Source: Hyparrhenia diplandra
Taxonomy: Eukaryota; Streptophyta; Magnoliopsida; Poales; Poaceae
Direction: 5' to 3'
DNA: 64,000 nt
NCBI GenBank assembly: GCA_015847255.1
Contig: JADLZK010011232.1
Location: 62,001-126,000, forward strand
The translations under genes were made by a program, and so were the position numbers. Below, one piece after another: positions 36,434 through 48,528 of this stretch. The first letter of the stretch is position 1; each line of letters starts with the position of its first letter. Under the pieces are notes generated by a model, which had not been told where the DNA came from, ran no database searches, and saw only the letters and a program-made list of their open reading frames with translations.

Positions 36434-37873
36434 GGCAGCGGGACATGAAAAAGACAGCCTTAAACTGGAAAAGCCCCCCGCCGCTCCTCCTCCTAGGGGT
36501 GGCTCGGGGCGGAAGCCGAAACCTAGCACCGCCACCCTTACACCCCCGACCTCCCAACCTCGCCGCCACCGGCGGGACACCGGAGGCTCGGTGGAGTACT
36601 GAGAAAGGCGGCGGCGGGTGTTTTCTCGACCATCGCGCTCCTATTATTTGGCGAGGAGGCCCGGCTTGTGGGCGGCGGCGGCGTCGTCGGCGGCAAGATC
36701 CGCCTTGTCCCCGGGGCGGTTCGGCATGGGGGCGACGGATCAGGCGTCCTTGTGTCACCCGGTGTCCGTTGGGCTCCGGCAAGCGCGCCAGCCTTGCGAC
36801 GACGGCGTGGTGGCGATCTCCACCTCCTCCTTCTTGGATCTAATGGGGGTCGGCGCCGACGAGTGGTAGTAGCGGCAAAGTGGAGAGGTGGTGGAGCCGG
36901 GTTTGCATAGGGTGGTTCGAGGGGGTGAATTTGTCCCTCCGTCATCCCTTCGCCTCGCATTGGCACGGGTGTTGGGAGAACCCAAGAGGGCAGATCCGAC
37001 GGTACCGGTAGATGGGTGTCGCACTCGTCGACCATAGGGAGGCGGTCGCGAGGCGGGGGTACCGTTATCGCTCTCATGGCCAAATCCGAGGACCTTGGGC
37101 AGGAGTGGCGCCCGATGCTGGATTGATAAGGTTTCCTTTTCTGGAGGCTTTGCACCGGCGGTTGGTGATGTCCAAGGAGGTGGTTGCGGCGGTGGCTGGC
37201 CGAAGCACGTTGTCGAGGTCGGTTTGCTGTCCCATGGCGCTTAGCGGTGGCCGGCGAGGTCCAACCTCGCGCCTTGGTGGAGTGGCGGCGCCGGTGTTGA
37301 TTTGTTTCATGGCAGTGACCCGTGTAGGTCCGACCTTTGGCTCTTCGCTTTTTGTTGCGGTGGTGGCGGCCGGCCTAGGCGGCCAATTCTTCGGATTGAT
37401 GGCGTAACGGTGCGGCTATTGGTGGGGGCGGCAATCCTACCATGTTTTGACGACAGTGACGCCTGCGGGTGCCACATTCCTCGTTGGAGGTGTCGTTCTT
37501 ATGATCTCTCTGGGTGAAAACCCTACACCAGTGATCTCTGGTGGGCGATGATGGCGCCGTTGAATGTCATTTTCTTGTTGGAGACGTCGCTTTTGGAAGA
37601 TCCTCATTTGTCGGCTTAGGTGCCGGCGTCATGGTGGATCCTTTTGCGCATATACCAGGTGCCGTGTCGCGTTGCCAAGATCTCAAGCTCCTTTGTTGGA
37701 GATGTATTTTTTCTGTGGAGTTTTTCCTTTTCTTAGTTGTACCCGGTGTTGTCCGATGACTTTTTGTCTTACCGAAAACACCGGCTACCTGTTTTGTAAT
37801 AATTAGCCTAATTCTACCTGTTGGTAGATGACGTCGGGTATGAAATATATGCTTTATCTGGAAAAAAAAAAAA
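36434..37873 (+). mobile_element. Non-autonomous LINE-like retroposon with poly-A and 17-bp duplication
   Basis: Ends in a run of A (37862-37875). Both sides carry the same 17-bp sequence AACTACTCTTGTCACAT (36417-36433 and 37874-37890), the signature of target-primed reverse transcription. The 1.44-kb body starts GC-rich and ends with AT-richer, UTR-like sequence. It encodes no reverse transcriptase. Long minus- and plus-strand open frames at 36400-37400 are compositional. It is probably a LINE 5'UTR-3'UTR derivative; retroposition of a host transcript is the alternative. Confidence 0.8.
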
Positions 37874-37890
37874 AACTACTCTTGTCACAT

Positions 37891-38835
37891 AGAAAACTAC
37901 TACTATTTATATTCTACTATTCTCCACATATTGCTTGGATTCACAAAGCAAACACGACATTCGAGAGAAAATGCCATTAAGGGCTTGTTTGGATGCACAT
38001 ATATCTACCTCAAATTGCAAGTGGTGGAGTAGTTTATCCACCTAATCCACTTTAACAAATGTGGGTTGAGATAAATACATGAAAGTATGAAATTAAACAT
38101 CGCATTGAGAGTGAGTGTTTCATCTAGATGTCATTTCATTTTATATGAACAACCATGGAGAGTGGGTCTTTCATCTACATTTCATTTCATTTTATATGAA
38201 CAACGTAACGGAACTCTCTATTAAAACCATAAGTAGTTTCCACAATTAAATCAGCTTGAGGAGGTCCTCTCATATGTTGCTGCAAAAGTTGGTGACAAGA
38301 TGTATACAAAATGGGCACCAAACAGAAACAGAACCTCTCTGGCTATTTTTTTCAACGTAAACAACAATAATAATAAAAAAAAAGTAACCTTAGAAGTTTT
38401 ACATCATCAGGATTACCAATAATTCCTTGGTTGCTAAGAGTTGTTGCAGTTACATCAGCGTGGAAACCAGTTCCTTGGTTGCTAAGAGTAATTCTATTTG
38501 AATTTTTCAGCCAGATTTTTTTAAAAAGGCAGTTGTTCGATTTGGTGAAAAGGAAGGCAATAATCGTGTCCAAGTCCAATACCTAGTTTTACTAATTACC
38601 ACTAAACTAGACTAGATTTGACTTATGTGAGCCGTTTCTTCTTTTTGACCAAAGGCACACAAAGGTCTTGCAAGTTCCAACTTCCACTTATCGAAAAAAA
38701 ATCCAATTTCCATGTGACATGGGTTTGATACTGTCAGTGTCTAAAACAATAAGATGCATATATATAACTGGAAAAATGGTGCTCTAGTCTAGTCCGCGTT
38801 TCCGCGACGCTCACATTACAGGCAGCAGAGCAGTA
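37891..38835. other. Intergenic, no gene recognised
   Basis: AT-rich. A short imperfect tandem duplication occurs near 38105-38205 (GAGTG.GTSTTTCATCTA phrase followed by CATTTCATTTTATATGAACAAC), and another, ATTCCTTGGTTGCTAAGAGT-like, near 38420-38490. No coding signal. Confidence 0.5.
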
Positions 38836-39075
38836 CTCCCTCTGTCCTGTACACTTTCGACGTTTTTAACTTTTAAACTTCATCTTTGACCATCTGTCTT
38901 ATTCAAAATATTTATGTAAATCATAAAATAAAATAATCAATATTCAAGTATCTTCATTGATAAAATAAGTCATAAAAAAATAAATTATATTAGAAAAAAA
39001 AAAATTGAATAAGACGAAGATCGAATAAGATGACACGGAAACCAGGGGGTGACAAAGTCAGTGGCACAGAGGGAG
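38836..39075. mobile_element. Stowaway MITE upstream of ABCC-2
   Basis: CTCCCTCTGTCC at the left, GGCACAGAGGGAG at the right, TA on both sides. It is the complete relative, in opposite orientation, of the truncated copy at 5973-6130 upstream of ABCC-1. Confidence 0.82.
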
Positions 39076-39499
39076 TAGGCTTTATTCCTTCGTTTTGTTT
39101 AAATCTAATTTATTTATTAAAAAAATGCTTTCTGAAAAGTGACGACGTGGTGTACCAGCAGAATACTGGTAGTTTACGCCGGCGGCGACCGGGCGCGGCC
39201 GGTGACGACGGCCAGGGCCAGGGCCTTTCGATTTTTGAATATGCGCCTAGCCAGTGCCAACCAAATCTTACACTTGGATTTCGTCGGCGATCTTGGACGT
39301 TGCCTCACCGCACCGGCGTTGGCAGTCGATCGCAGAGTATTCCACACCGCCGCGTTACCTTCCTTGACCAGTTACCGACTCGCCGTGGTCAGGGACCCTG
39401 ACCTCCTCCTCCGACAAAACCCCGCCGCAGCGTTCCCACCTCGGCGCACCCAAACCCCAAATGTGACGCGCCACCACCGCCAGGCCGCCACCCGCCACG

Positions 39500-42400
39500 A
39501 TGGAGGCTCCACCCTCCGCCCTCCCGTGGTGGCTCGCCACCACCGCCTGCTCCGCGCCGCCGACGCCCGCCGACGCGTTCGCCCTCCTCTCCCCATGCCC
39601 GCAGCGCGCGCTGCTCGCCGCCTTTGATGTCCTATTCCTCGTCGCCGCGCTCGGCGTCGCCCTCCGCTCCCGCCTCTCCCCGCAGCGCAACGTCGACGAT
39701 GGCCTCGACCACCGCGCGCGGGAGCGGGAGCCCCTCCTCGCCAAGCCGGTCACCACCACCGACCAGGCGCCGCCTCGCCTCGGCTTCCGGCACGGTCTCG
39801 CGCTAGCGGCTTCCGCGGTCCAAGCGGTGGCCGCGCTTGTGCTTCTACTCCTCCTCGCGCTCCTGATGCGCCGCAGCGGGAGGACCTCGGGGCTGGTCGC
39901 GGCGGACTGCGGGTTCCTCGCCGCGCACGCCGTCGCGCACCTCGCGGCCGCCTGGACCGTCGCGGCGGAGAACAATAAGGCTGCTGCTGGGGCGCCACCC
40001 GCGCGAGTCCACTCGCTCCACCTCAGGCTCTTCTGGCTCGCCACGGCCGGTTTCGCCGCGCTCTTCGCCGGGTGCGCGGCTGCGCGGTACGCCGCCGCCG
40101 AGCCGCTCGTCCCTGATGACCCGCTCGCGTTCGCGTGGCTGGCGCTCTCGCTCCCGCTGCTCTATTTCTCGGCCACTGGCTCCACCCGCCTCGTCGTCGT
40201 CGATTCCGATGGTGGTGGCCGTGCCGCCGCCAACGCCAACGCCGCGGCGGCAGAGGAGACGTACGCCACGGCGTCGTGGCTCTCGCTGGCCACGTTCGGA
40301 TGGATCAACCCGCTCATCGCCAAGGGTTCGAGGGAGACGCTCGCGGCCGACCAAGTCCCGCCCGTTGCGCCGCCGGACACCGCCGAGGCGGCGTACGCGC
40401 TGTTCGCCTCCAACTGGCCCGCGCCGCCGCCGGGTTCGTCAAGCCCAGGCGCCCGGTGCTCACCGCGCTGCTGCGCTCCTTCTGGCCACAGTTCCTTCTC
40501 GCCGCCGTGCTCGGCGTCGCGCACCTCTCGGTCATGTACATCGGCCCGTCGCTCGTGGACCGCTTCGTCGGGTTCGTGCGACGCGGCGGGGAGCTCACGG
40601 AGGGGCTGCAACTCGTCGCCGTCCTCCTCGTTGGCAAGGCGGCAGAGACGCTGGCGTCGCACCACTACGAGTTCCAGGGCCAGAAGCTGGGGATGCGCAT
40701 CAACGCGGCGCTGCTCGCCGCCGTCTACCGCAAGTCGCTGCGGCTGTCCACGGGCGCGCGCCGCGCGCACGGCGCGGGCGCCATCGTGAACTACATGGAG
40801 GTGGACGCCCAAGAGGTGGCCGACGTCACGCACCAGCTCCACAACTTGTGGCTCATGCCACTGGAGATCGCCGTGGCTCTCGCCCTGCTCTACACCCACC
40901 TCGGCCCCGCCGTGCTGACCGCGGTCGCCGCCATCGCCGTGGTCACCGTGGTCGTGGCCTTCGCCAACAAGCTCAACATCGAGTACCAGTTCAAGTTCCT
41001 CGGCAAGCGCGACGAGCGCATGAAGGCCATCACCGAGCTGCTCAACTACATCCGCGTCATCAAGCTGCAGGCGTGGGAGGAGACGTTCGGGGACAAGATC
41101 CGCGGCCTCCGGGAGGAAGAGCTCGGGTGGCTAGCCAAGTCCATGTACTTCATGTGTGCCAACACCGTCGTGCTCTGGTGCGGCCCGCTCGCCATGACCG
41201 TGCTTTGTGTTCGGCACGTGCGTGCTGACTGGCGTCCAGCTCGACGCCGGGAAGGTGTTCACGGCGACCGCGTTCTTCCGAATGCTCGACGCACCTATGC
41301 AGAGCTTCCCCGAGGCGATTGCTGCTGTGACGCAGGCAACCGTGTCTATTGGCAGGCTTGACAGGTACCTGCTTGATGCGGAGCTTGATGACTCGGCAGT
41401 GGAGCACGTGGACGACACCGCCATTGACACCGGCGCTGTGGTGGTGGAGGTGCGTGACGGTGCTTTCGCGTGGGACGTGAGAGGAAAGAAGCAGAGTGAA
41501 GAAGCTGAGGATGGTGAAAGCGAGGAGGCGAAAGATGTGGAGGGGACACCAGTACTGGAGACAGTGCTGAAGGGGATCAATGTTGAGGTAAGGAAGGGTG
41601 AGCTTGCAGCGGTGGTTGGGGTGGTCGGATCTGGCAAGTCATCACTGCTTTCTTGCATTATGGGGGAGATGGAGAAGATCTCTGGCACGGTGAGTATGAT
41701 ATTTCTGGTTCAAAAACTGTCATTATTATTAGCAATACCATGGAATTTTGTTCTTTTTTTTCCCCTAACATTCTTCGGAAGTCAATCACCACCATACAGA
41801 ACTGTCAAATTAGTAGTTGGCAGGTTGAGTTCAAATCGAGTCTAAGGTCACTTCATCCTTCAGGAGTCCATGTTTGGTAGTCAGTATCCCGAGTCAACAT
41901 TCTCCATACGGATTTGTATTCCACAGATTATGTAGTTAGCCCATGCCTCTAAAGAATGGAACCACAAGTGCAATAGCAATTGGTAATTTGCATGGGCAGA
42001 GAGCCTGTTCAATTAGAACGACTAGCATTTTGCTTGCCCACTTGGTTTTTTTTTTTTATGAAAATTGCCCACTTGTTCTTGTTGGAATGGATGCAAATCA
42101 TGCAGGCTGACTTTCCAATGTAACTCTGGTTTGGAGCCCTTTGTACCAAGACCACCATGTGTTTGATGAAATGCCTCGCTAAATCTGATATGGTCTCTAG
42201 GCCTTATTGTGCCATGTCTGTTTCATGTTTATGTGTTTGATGAAATGCCTCTCTAAATCTGATATGGTCTCTAGGCCTATTGTGCCATGTATGTTTCATG
42301 TTTAACTGAAAGCCTATCCATCAGTTTACATGCTTTGTAGTGTAAAGGTTTTCATTCATTTTCACTGCACGGGGGAAATTCTTTCCTGATAGTTACTGTT

Positions 42401-45400
42401 CACCTAAATGGCAATTTACCCCAATTAAATTTCAACTCTGTTGAAATGCTAAACGGTGGTAAACCGTGTCTGTTTGGTATCCTATTTAAATTATAAATGT
42501 CCATTTAGGCCGGCGTTTAAATGAATAAGTTTCCAGCACATTTTTGAAGTATATTAGTTAGCAGTGAAAATCCATAAAGCGAGCATTAGAAAGCTTATAC
42601 AGTATCATTTAAAGCATTTTCTGCATAATGACATTTCCTATACAGTATTGTAGTATACTATTTGGTCATTTATAATCTACTAGTGCCTGTTTTTTTTTTT
42701 TTTTTTTTTTTTTTTGAAAGAAAAGGCAGGAGCTCTGCCGCTCAATTAAGTATGAAAAGAGAGTTTTTTTTTTTTATTTACATATGGCACCCATTGGGAC
42801 AAACACAACGGTCCTAGCTAGGACCAAAGTAGAAAACACCCCTGTTTTGGGATCTTGCTTGCTGCATCTTCCCACCATTCAGCAATGCAGGCTGCTTGGA
42901 TGTCCTCTTACTGTGTGGAATAGGTACTAATTAACTGAAATTATAAGTCTGATAATTAGTATACTAATATATACTGTGTGGAACCTATGGGAAAATTCTC
43001 CTAGTGCCTGTTTGTTTAACTTCTTTTTTTTTTTTATAGGTTAGAGTATGTGGGAGCACTGCATATGTTTCACAGACTGCTTGGATCCAAAATGGGACCG
43101 TTCAAGAGAATATCTTATTTGGACAGCCGATGCATGCTGAAAGGTATAAAGAAGTCATTCGTTCTTGCTGCCTGGAAAAAGATTTGGAAATGATGGAATT
43201 TGGAGACCAGACTGAAATAGGAGAGCGAGGAATCAATCTCAGTGGTGGGCAGAAACAGCGTATTCAGCTCGCCAGAGCAGTCTACCAACATTGTGATATA
43301 TATCTTCTTGACGATGTCTTCAGTGCTGTTGATGCACACACTGGTTCAAATATCTTTTAAGGTATACCTTTTTGTTTTAGGTTAAAAATATTTTCAAGCA
43401 CACATGCCCTTACAGCATCGTTTGATGCAATTAAGTTACTACAAGCTGTATAATTTGTTAACGGATGAAGAAAGATTGTAATTTGCAGCTTTGGTGAAAC
43501 AGAACCTTTGTAGATATGGTGTTATCAATTCTAAGTCGTCCTTATACTTATTGTGATATAAAACAGATTCATCAGATCATGATTAGGGAAGTCACCACCA
43601 CCTCCTATTAAATAGACAGTGACAGTAAAATGGACCCAAGTATGTGACTTATCACCCTTTTTAGGGGAATGACAAGAAGTATTTTTCAGATTATTTTTTT
43701 AGTCAGCATTATTTCACGCCTGCCTGAGTCATACACCTACAATTTTTTATTGAACACTGTTAAATCTTGGAGTAACTAATTAATAGTAAACTTGAATGGT
43801 GTTGAAATACATGAGAAATATATAGGAATGACGTGGTTTTATTTTGCTCCAAATAGAAATGGATGTAGCTATTAATGGATTGATTATGTTGATATATATT
43901 AATATGTAACAACCAACAATGGACAAACCATATCTTGTTTTTTGCAACAGTGGGATTGATTAATCATATAATTTTGAATTCTATTACAACAGCAGCCTTT
44001 ATTTTGCAGGAGTGTCTAAGGGGAACACTTAAGGGGAAGACCATCATACTTGTTACACACCAAGTGGATTTCTTGCATAATGTGGACAACATATTTGTAA
44101 GTTAAATGCTACACCTTTCCAACTACTATTTCAGACCAGACCATAGGTCTAAAGGTTGGAGTTAATCCAGCAAACTAATTATCAGACTTATAATTTCAGT
44201 TAATTAGTACCTATTCCAGTTATAAGACACTTGTATGCATGATAGAGATTTTTGGATTGGCCATCTTTTTCTTGTAAAAGGGCACAATAGTAAAGTTTCC
44301 CAATTCTTGACTTTTTTATTATTTTTTGTCCATGCAAAAATATGCAGGTCATGAGAGATGGTATGATTGCACAGTCAGGAAAGTATGATGAATTACTAGA
44401 AGCAGGTTCTGATTTTGCAGCTCTTGTTGATGCTCATGACAGTTCAATGGAACTGGTGGAGCAAAGTAGTCAAGTAGAGAAACCTGAACATTTTCAGCCT
44501 ACTGCAGTAGTTAGAATCCCTTCTCTACGCTCTAGATCCATTGGAAAGGGTGAGAAGCTGGTTGTTGCACCAGAAATAGAAGCAGCCACTTCTAAGATTA
44601 TACAAGAAGAGGAAAGGGAGAGTGGTCAAGTAAGTTGGCGAGTGTACAAACTATACATGACAGAGGCCTGGGGCTGGTGGGGAGTTGTGGCCATGTTTGC
44701 CTTTGCAGTCGTATGGCAGGGCTCTGAGATGGCTAGTGACTATTGGCTATCATACGAAACGTCAGGAAGCATTCCATTTAACCCATCATTGTTCATTGGA
44801 GTGTATGTGGCCATAGCCGCTTTTTCAATGGTCCTTCAAGTAATCAAGACTCTTCTTGAGACAGTTTTGGGACTTCAAACAGCTCAGATATTCTTCAAGA
44901 AGATGTTTGACAGCATTCTGCATGCCCCTATGTCATTTTTCGATACCACTCCTTCAGGAAGGATTCTCAGTCGGGTAAATCTCATTTTTTTGGTTTATCT
45001 TGTGATTGCTGGAAAGTCCCAAACTTCATTAGTACATATGAAGTAATTATAAATTCATCAGGAAACCTAAATACTACCCTCCACTATGAATCAAAGTAGG
45101 TGGAAATCGAAATAAACCTCACTAACATGGCTTAAATAGTATGATCTTTGTGTATTGTGTGTTTATTGTACTGGGCATCTATGGGATAAGTTTTAGTTTA
45201 AGAATGATACTACAATTATTTTATCTCCATTTTGTCTTTTCAGGCATCATCTGACCAAACGACCATAGATGTCGTGCTGGCATTTTCGTTGGTCTGACAA
45301 TTTCAATGTACATTTCAGTATTGAGCACCATTATTGTCACTTGTCAGGTGGCCTGGCCATCAGTTATTGCAGTAATTCCACTTGTACTATTGAACATTTG

Positions 45401-48005
45401 GTACAGGGTATGTTCCGACTGCCAAAAAAATATCTCATGCATATTGAAGAAAATACATAATGGAAGTTGCAATTTCAATCTTCATTTCTGCAGAATCGCT
45501 ATCTTGCGACCTCACGGGAGTTAACTCGACTTGAAGGAGTGACAAAGGCACCAGTTATTGATCACTTCTCCGAAACTGTTCTTGGCGCCACAACAATAAG
45601 ATGTTTCAAAAAAGGAGAAAGAATTTTTCCAGGAGAATTTGCACAAAATTAATTCAAGTTTTGCGCATGTACTTCCATAACTATGCTGCAAACGAATGGC
45701 TTGGTTTCCGACTGGAGCTAATCGGAACACTTGTATTGTCAATAACTGCATTTCTCATGATCAGCCTGCCCAGTAATTTTATCAAGAAAGGTATTGATCA
45801 GTATATTTTTATTATTTTTTTCTAGCATAAAGAACCAAACATGCAATCTCATATGAGAAGGCATCAATTTCATGTTCATATATTTAGCAGATTGTCCCTA
45901 TATGCTTTATTCACAGAAGTAAATCACCAACAGTACAGTCTGTTTTAAAAAATGGTTGACTTATGTCCTTTTTATTTTTTGTACTACCTAGTTGCCAGTA
46001 TATGTTTGAATGTATACATATGCAGGGTTATTTTGTCTCTGTTTTTTAAGCGAGTAATCAACTGATGATAGTGTTCTTAATGAGTAATCTATCTAGGGCA
46101 CAGTGAATTTCCTTGATTTTGTCTATCGATCACTATTGTTTTTTTTTTTTTGTTCGAGTCCTAGAGACAAGCTGGTTTTAAGTATCCTGTAGACAAATTG
46201 CCCTACCTTAATTGTTGTAGCTAGTAATTAGTCTCTATAGGTTTATCATGATGACCTTATCATAGACTGATGTCTGCTACACTTTTGCAGAATTTGTTGG
46301 TATGTCTTTATCTTATGGCCTCTCCCTCAATTCTATGGTATACTTTGCAATATCCATTAGCTGCATGTTGGAAAATGATATGGTTGCTGTGGAGAGGGTA
46401 AATCAGTTCAGTGCTCTTCCTTCTGAGGCAACATGGAAAATAGAAGAGCATCTTCCTTTTCAAATTGGCCCACTCATGGGGACATTGACATTAAGGATCT
46501 AAAGGTTAGTGATCTCTATTTACCTTTGTTTTACTAGTTTTCCCTGTTAGTCCCTTTTATGATTCAAAGTACTCAAATCAATCTAGCCCCCCTTTCTTTC
46601 CTTAGCATTCAAAAAAAAAAAAAAAAAAACCTTACACTGCACATAAATTTGGGTCAACATTCTGTTTGCAGTTAGGGTTATTTACAACAATTGAAATGAT
46701 CTACCTTTTTCATTTCAGGTTAGGTATCGACCAAATACACCTTTAATTCTGAAAGGAATTAATATAAGTATCAGTGGTGGGGAAAAGATAGGAGTTGTAG
46801 GAAGGAAGGACAGGCAGTGGCAAGTCAACTTTGGTCCAAGCGTTGTTCAGGCTCGTAGAACCTGCAGAGGAAAAAAATGTACATTGATGGAATAGACATA
46901 TGCACACTGGGTCTGCATGATCTGAGATCTCGATTTGGCATAATTCCACAGGAACCAGTTCTCTTTGAAGGAACAATTCGAAGCAACATTGATCCAATTG
47001 GGCAGTATTCGATGCAGAAATATGGCAGGTACAGCATCACTAACATCTATTTTCCTTCATTCCATATTTTAAGTCTTCAGTTTTATCAGAAGTCAAACAT
47101 TTCTGACTTTGACAAGTTTATAGAAAAAAATACAAAAATATCTACAACATCAAACGAGATTCATAGATACACCATCAAAGGATATTTTGATAGTGCATTT
47201 ATTTTATGCTTTAGGTGTTGATTTATTTTTCTAAAAACTTTGTCACATCTACAAAACCTGGTTTGAAGATAAAACGACTTTTGATTTGAAATGGAGGGAG
47301 TAGTTTATTTTAGTCTCATTCCAACATGATGTCATAGCTGCCTCAACTAACCATGATCATTTTGACAACAATTCAGGCTCTTGAGCGCTGTCAGCTGAAA
47401 GATGTAGTAGTTTCCAAACCTGAAAAACTTGATGCTCCAGGTATTACTTTTTTATCCTTCTTTGTATAATTGTATTATTCTATATGGCATTCTATTCATT
47501 TTTTTTTTACGTTGTTCATAGTGGCTGATAGCGGAGAAAACTGGAGTGTAGGGCAAAGACAACTCCTCTGTCTTGGTCGTGTCATACTGAAGCAGACACA
47601 GATCTTATTTATGGATGAGGCAACTGCTTCAGTTGATTCCCAAACTGACGCCACAATTCAGAAGATAACGCGACAGGAGTTCTCATTGTGTACAATAATT
47701 AGCATCGCACACAGAATACCAACAGTCATGGACTGTGATAGAGTTTTGGTGTTGGATGCAGGTAGGTCTCTTCAGTCATGCTGCTTACATTTCAAATATT
47801 TTCAGAGCTGTTTGTTGCATATAGACTTGGTTTCTTGTAAAATTAGTTTGTGTAGTTCTGTGTTCCAGAATGTTATTCTAAAGTATTTACCATTTTCTTT
47901 TCAGGTCTGGTAAAAGAATTTGATTCACCGTCGAGGTTGATTGAACAACCGTCCCTCTTTGGTGCCATGGTTCAGGAGTATGCCAACCGCTCTTCGAACT
48001 TGTAA
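39500..48005 (+). CDS. ABCC-type (MRP) transporter, gene 2
   Basis: Tandem paralog of the ABCC gene at 7011, with the same 11 exons: 39500-41689, 43040-43361, 44010-44096, 44348-44974, 45244-45407, 45494-45790, 46291-46504, 46719-47028, 47377-47440, 47522-47761, 47905-48005. Motifs: TMD1 start LATFGWINPLIAKGS; NBD1 GVVGSGKSS, LSGGQKQR, YLLDDVFSAVDAHTG; TMD2 MTEAWGWWGVVAMFAFAVVW; NBD2 WSVGQRQLLC, LFMDEATASVD. Same subfamily and likely role (export of conjugates or organic anions from the cytosol). Against the paralog the exons carry indels near 40432 (-1), 41204 (+1), 43355 (+1, makes a stop), 45283 (-1), 45614 (+1), 45659 (+1), 46457 (-1), 46805 (+4, in NBD2 Walker A), 46872 (+1) and 47009 (-1). 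Corrected length is 1536 aa. All splice sites are intact. Assembly error and recent pseudogene both remain possible. Confidence 0.85.
42157..42303 (+). repeat. Tandem duplication, 74-bp unit, ABCC-2 intron 1
   Basis: Two adjacent copies, 42157-42230 and 42231-42303, both starting ATGTGTTTGATGAAATGCCT and ending TGTTTCATGTTT. They differ at a few positions. Confidence 0.9.
42691..43000 (-). mobile_element. 5'-truncated LINE-like retroposon, antisense, ABCC-2 intron 1
   Basis: A long T run (about 42690-42715) followed by GAAAGAAAAGGCAGGAGCTC reads as a minus-strand 3' end with poly-A. Sequence before the T run (CTAGTGCCTGTTT, from 42680) recurs at about 43001-43013, consistent with a target-site duplication. 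No coding sequence remains. Confidence 0.65.
42917..42960 (+). repeat. 44-bp inverted repeat, arm 1
   Basis: GGAATAGGTACTAATTAACT... is the exact reverse complement of 44174-44217 over 44 bases. It lies in ABCC-2 intron 1. Confidence 0.9.
44174..44217 (-). repeat. 44-bp inverted repeat, arm 2
   Basis: ...AGTTAATTAGTACCTATTCC, in intron 3, exact inverse of arm 1. The arms flank exons 2 and 3. Confidence 0.9.
47050..47300. mobile_element. Stowaway MITE in ABCC-2 intron 8
   Basis: Right end CTTTTGATTTGAAATGGAGG then GAG before TA. The left end, TTTCCTTCATTCCATATTTT then AAGTC after TA, is a decayed inverted copy. Confidence 0.6.
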
Positions 48006-48327
48006 CCGCAACCATACCATGATATTGTGAGTTTTTAAAACATATAGAAGTTGGTAGCTTTAGCTTGACTTTAGTGTACAGCATGTGGAGGAATGTGAAG
48101 GGAATGAAACTATAGAAAGTTTGCAATATTATGATGAACTGCAGTAAACTCCTGATGGTGTTGTAGCTTTGCAGCATTCTGATAAGGAGCTCACACAAGA
48201 GAGGGGAAAATAGTTTTAAAGTTTAGAGATCACAGCTGTTAACTCAGTTTAAAGGAGTTGCAATGGTTTCTGTTCAAGATGGTAAAATTGCACTTCAGCA
48301 TATTACTGTTGCTGAGGCTTGAACCAG

Positions 48328-48528
48328 TCCTTTTCTATATAACTTATTCCATTTGCCCCAATCACCAGAAGCTTATAATCAGTACCTGATACTCTCTGGT
48401 ACTATACAGAACTTGTAGTTAAAAGACACCTTTGATCGATGGACCTACTTGTAGGGCTCTCCTTTGTTTTCCTCCAGCAGAGCTTATAAAAATCTCATTA
48501 GGCATCGTCAAACACACAGGGTTTTCAA
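48328..48528 (+). repeat. Duplicated segment, copy 1 (left part)
   Basis: From TCCTTTTCTATATAACTTAT through CACACAGGGTTTTCAA this matches 52638-52826. The match resumes at 49526 after the Helitron. It starts about 320 bases after the ABCC-2 stop codon. Confidence 0.85.

Noticed and set aside
36378..37407. Pro/Arg-rich ORFs as a novel gene
   Set aside because: They lie inside the poly-A retroposon bounded by a 17-bp duplication. Overlapping frames on both strands indicate composition, not coding.
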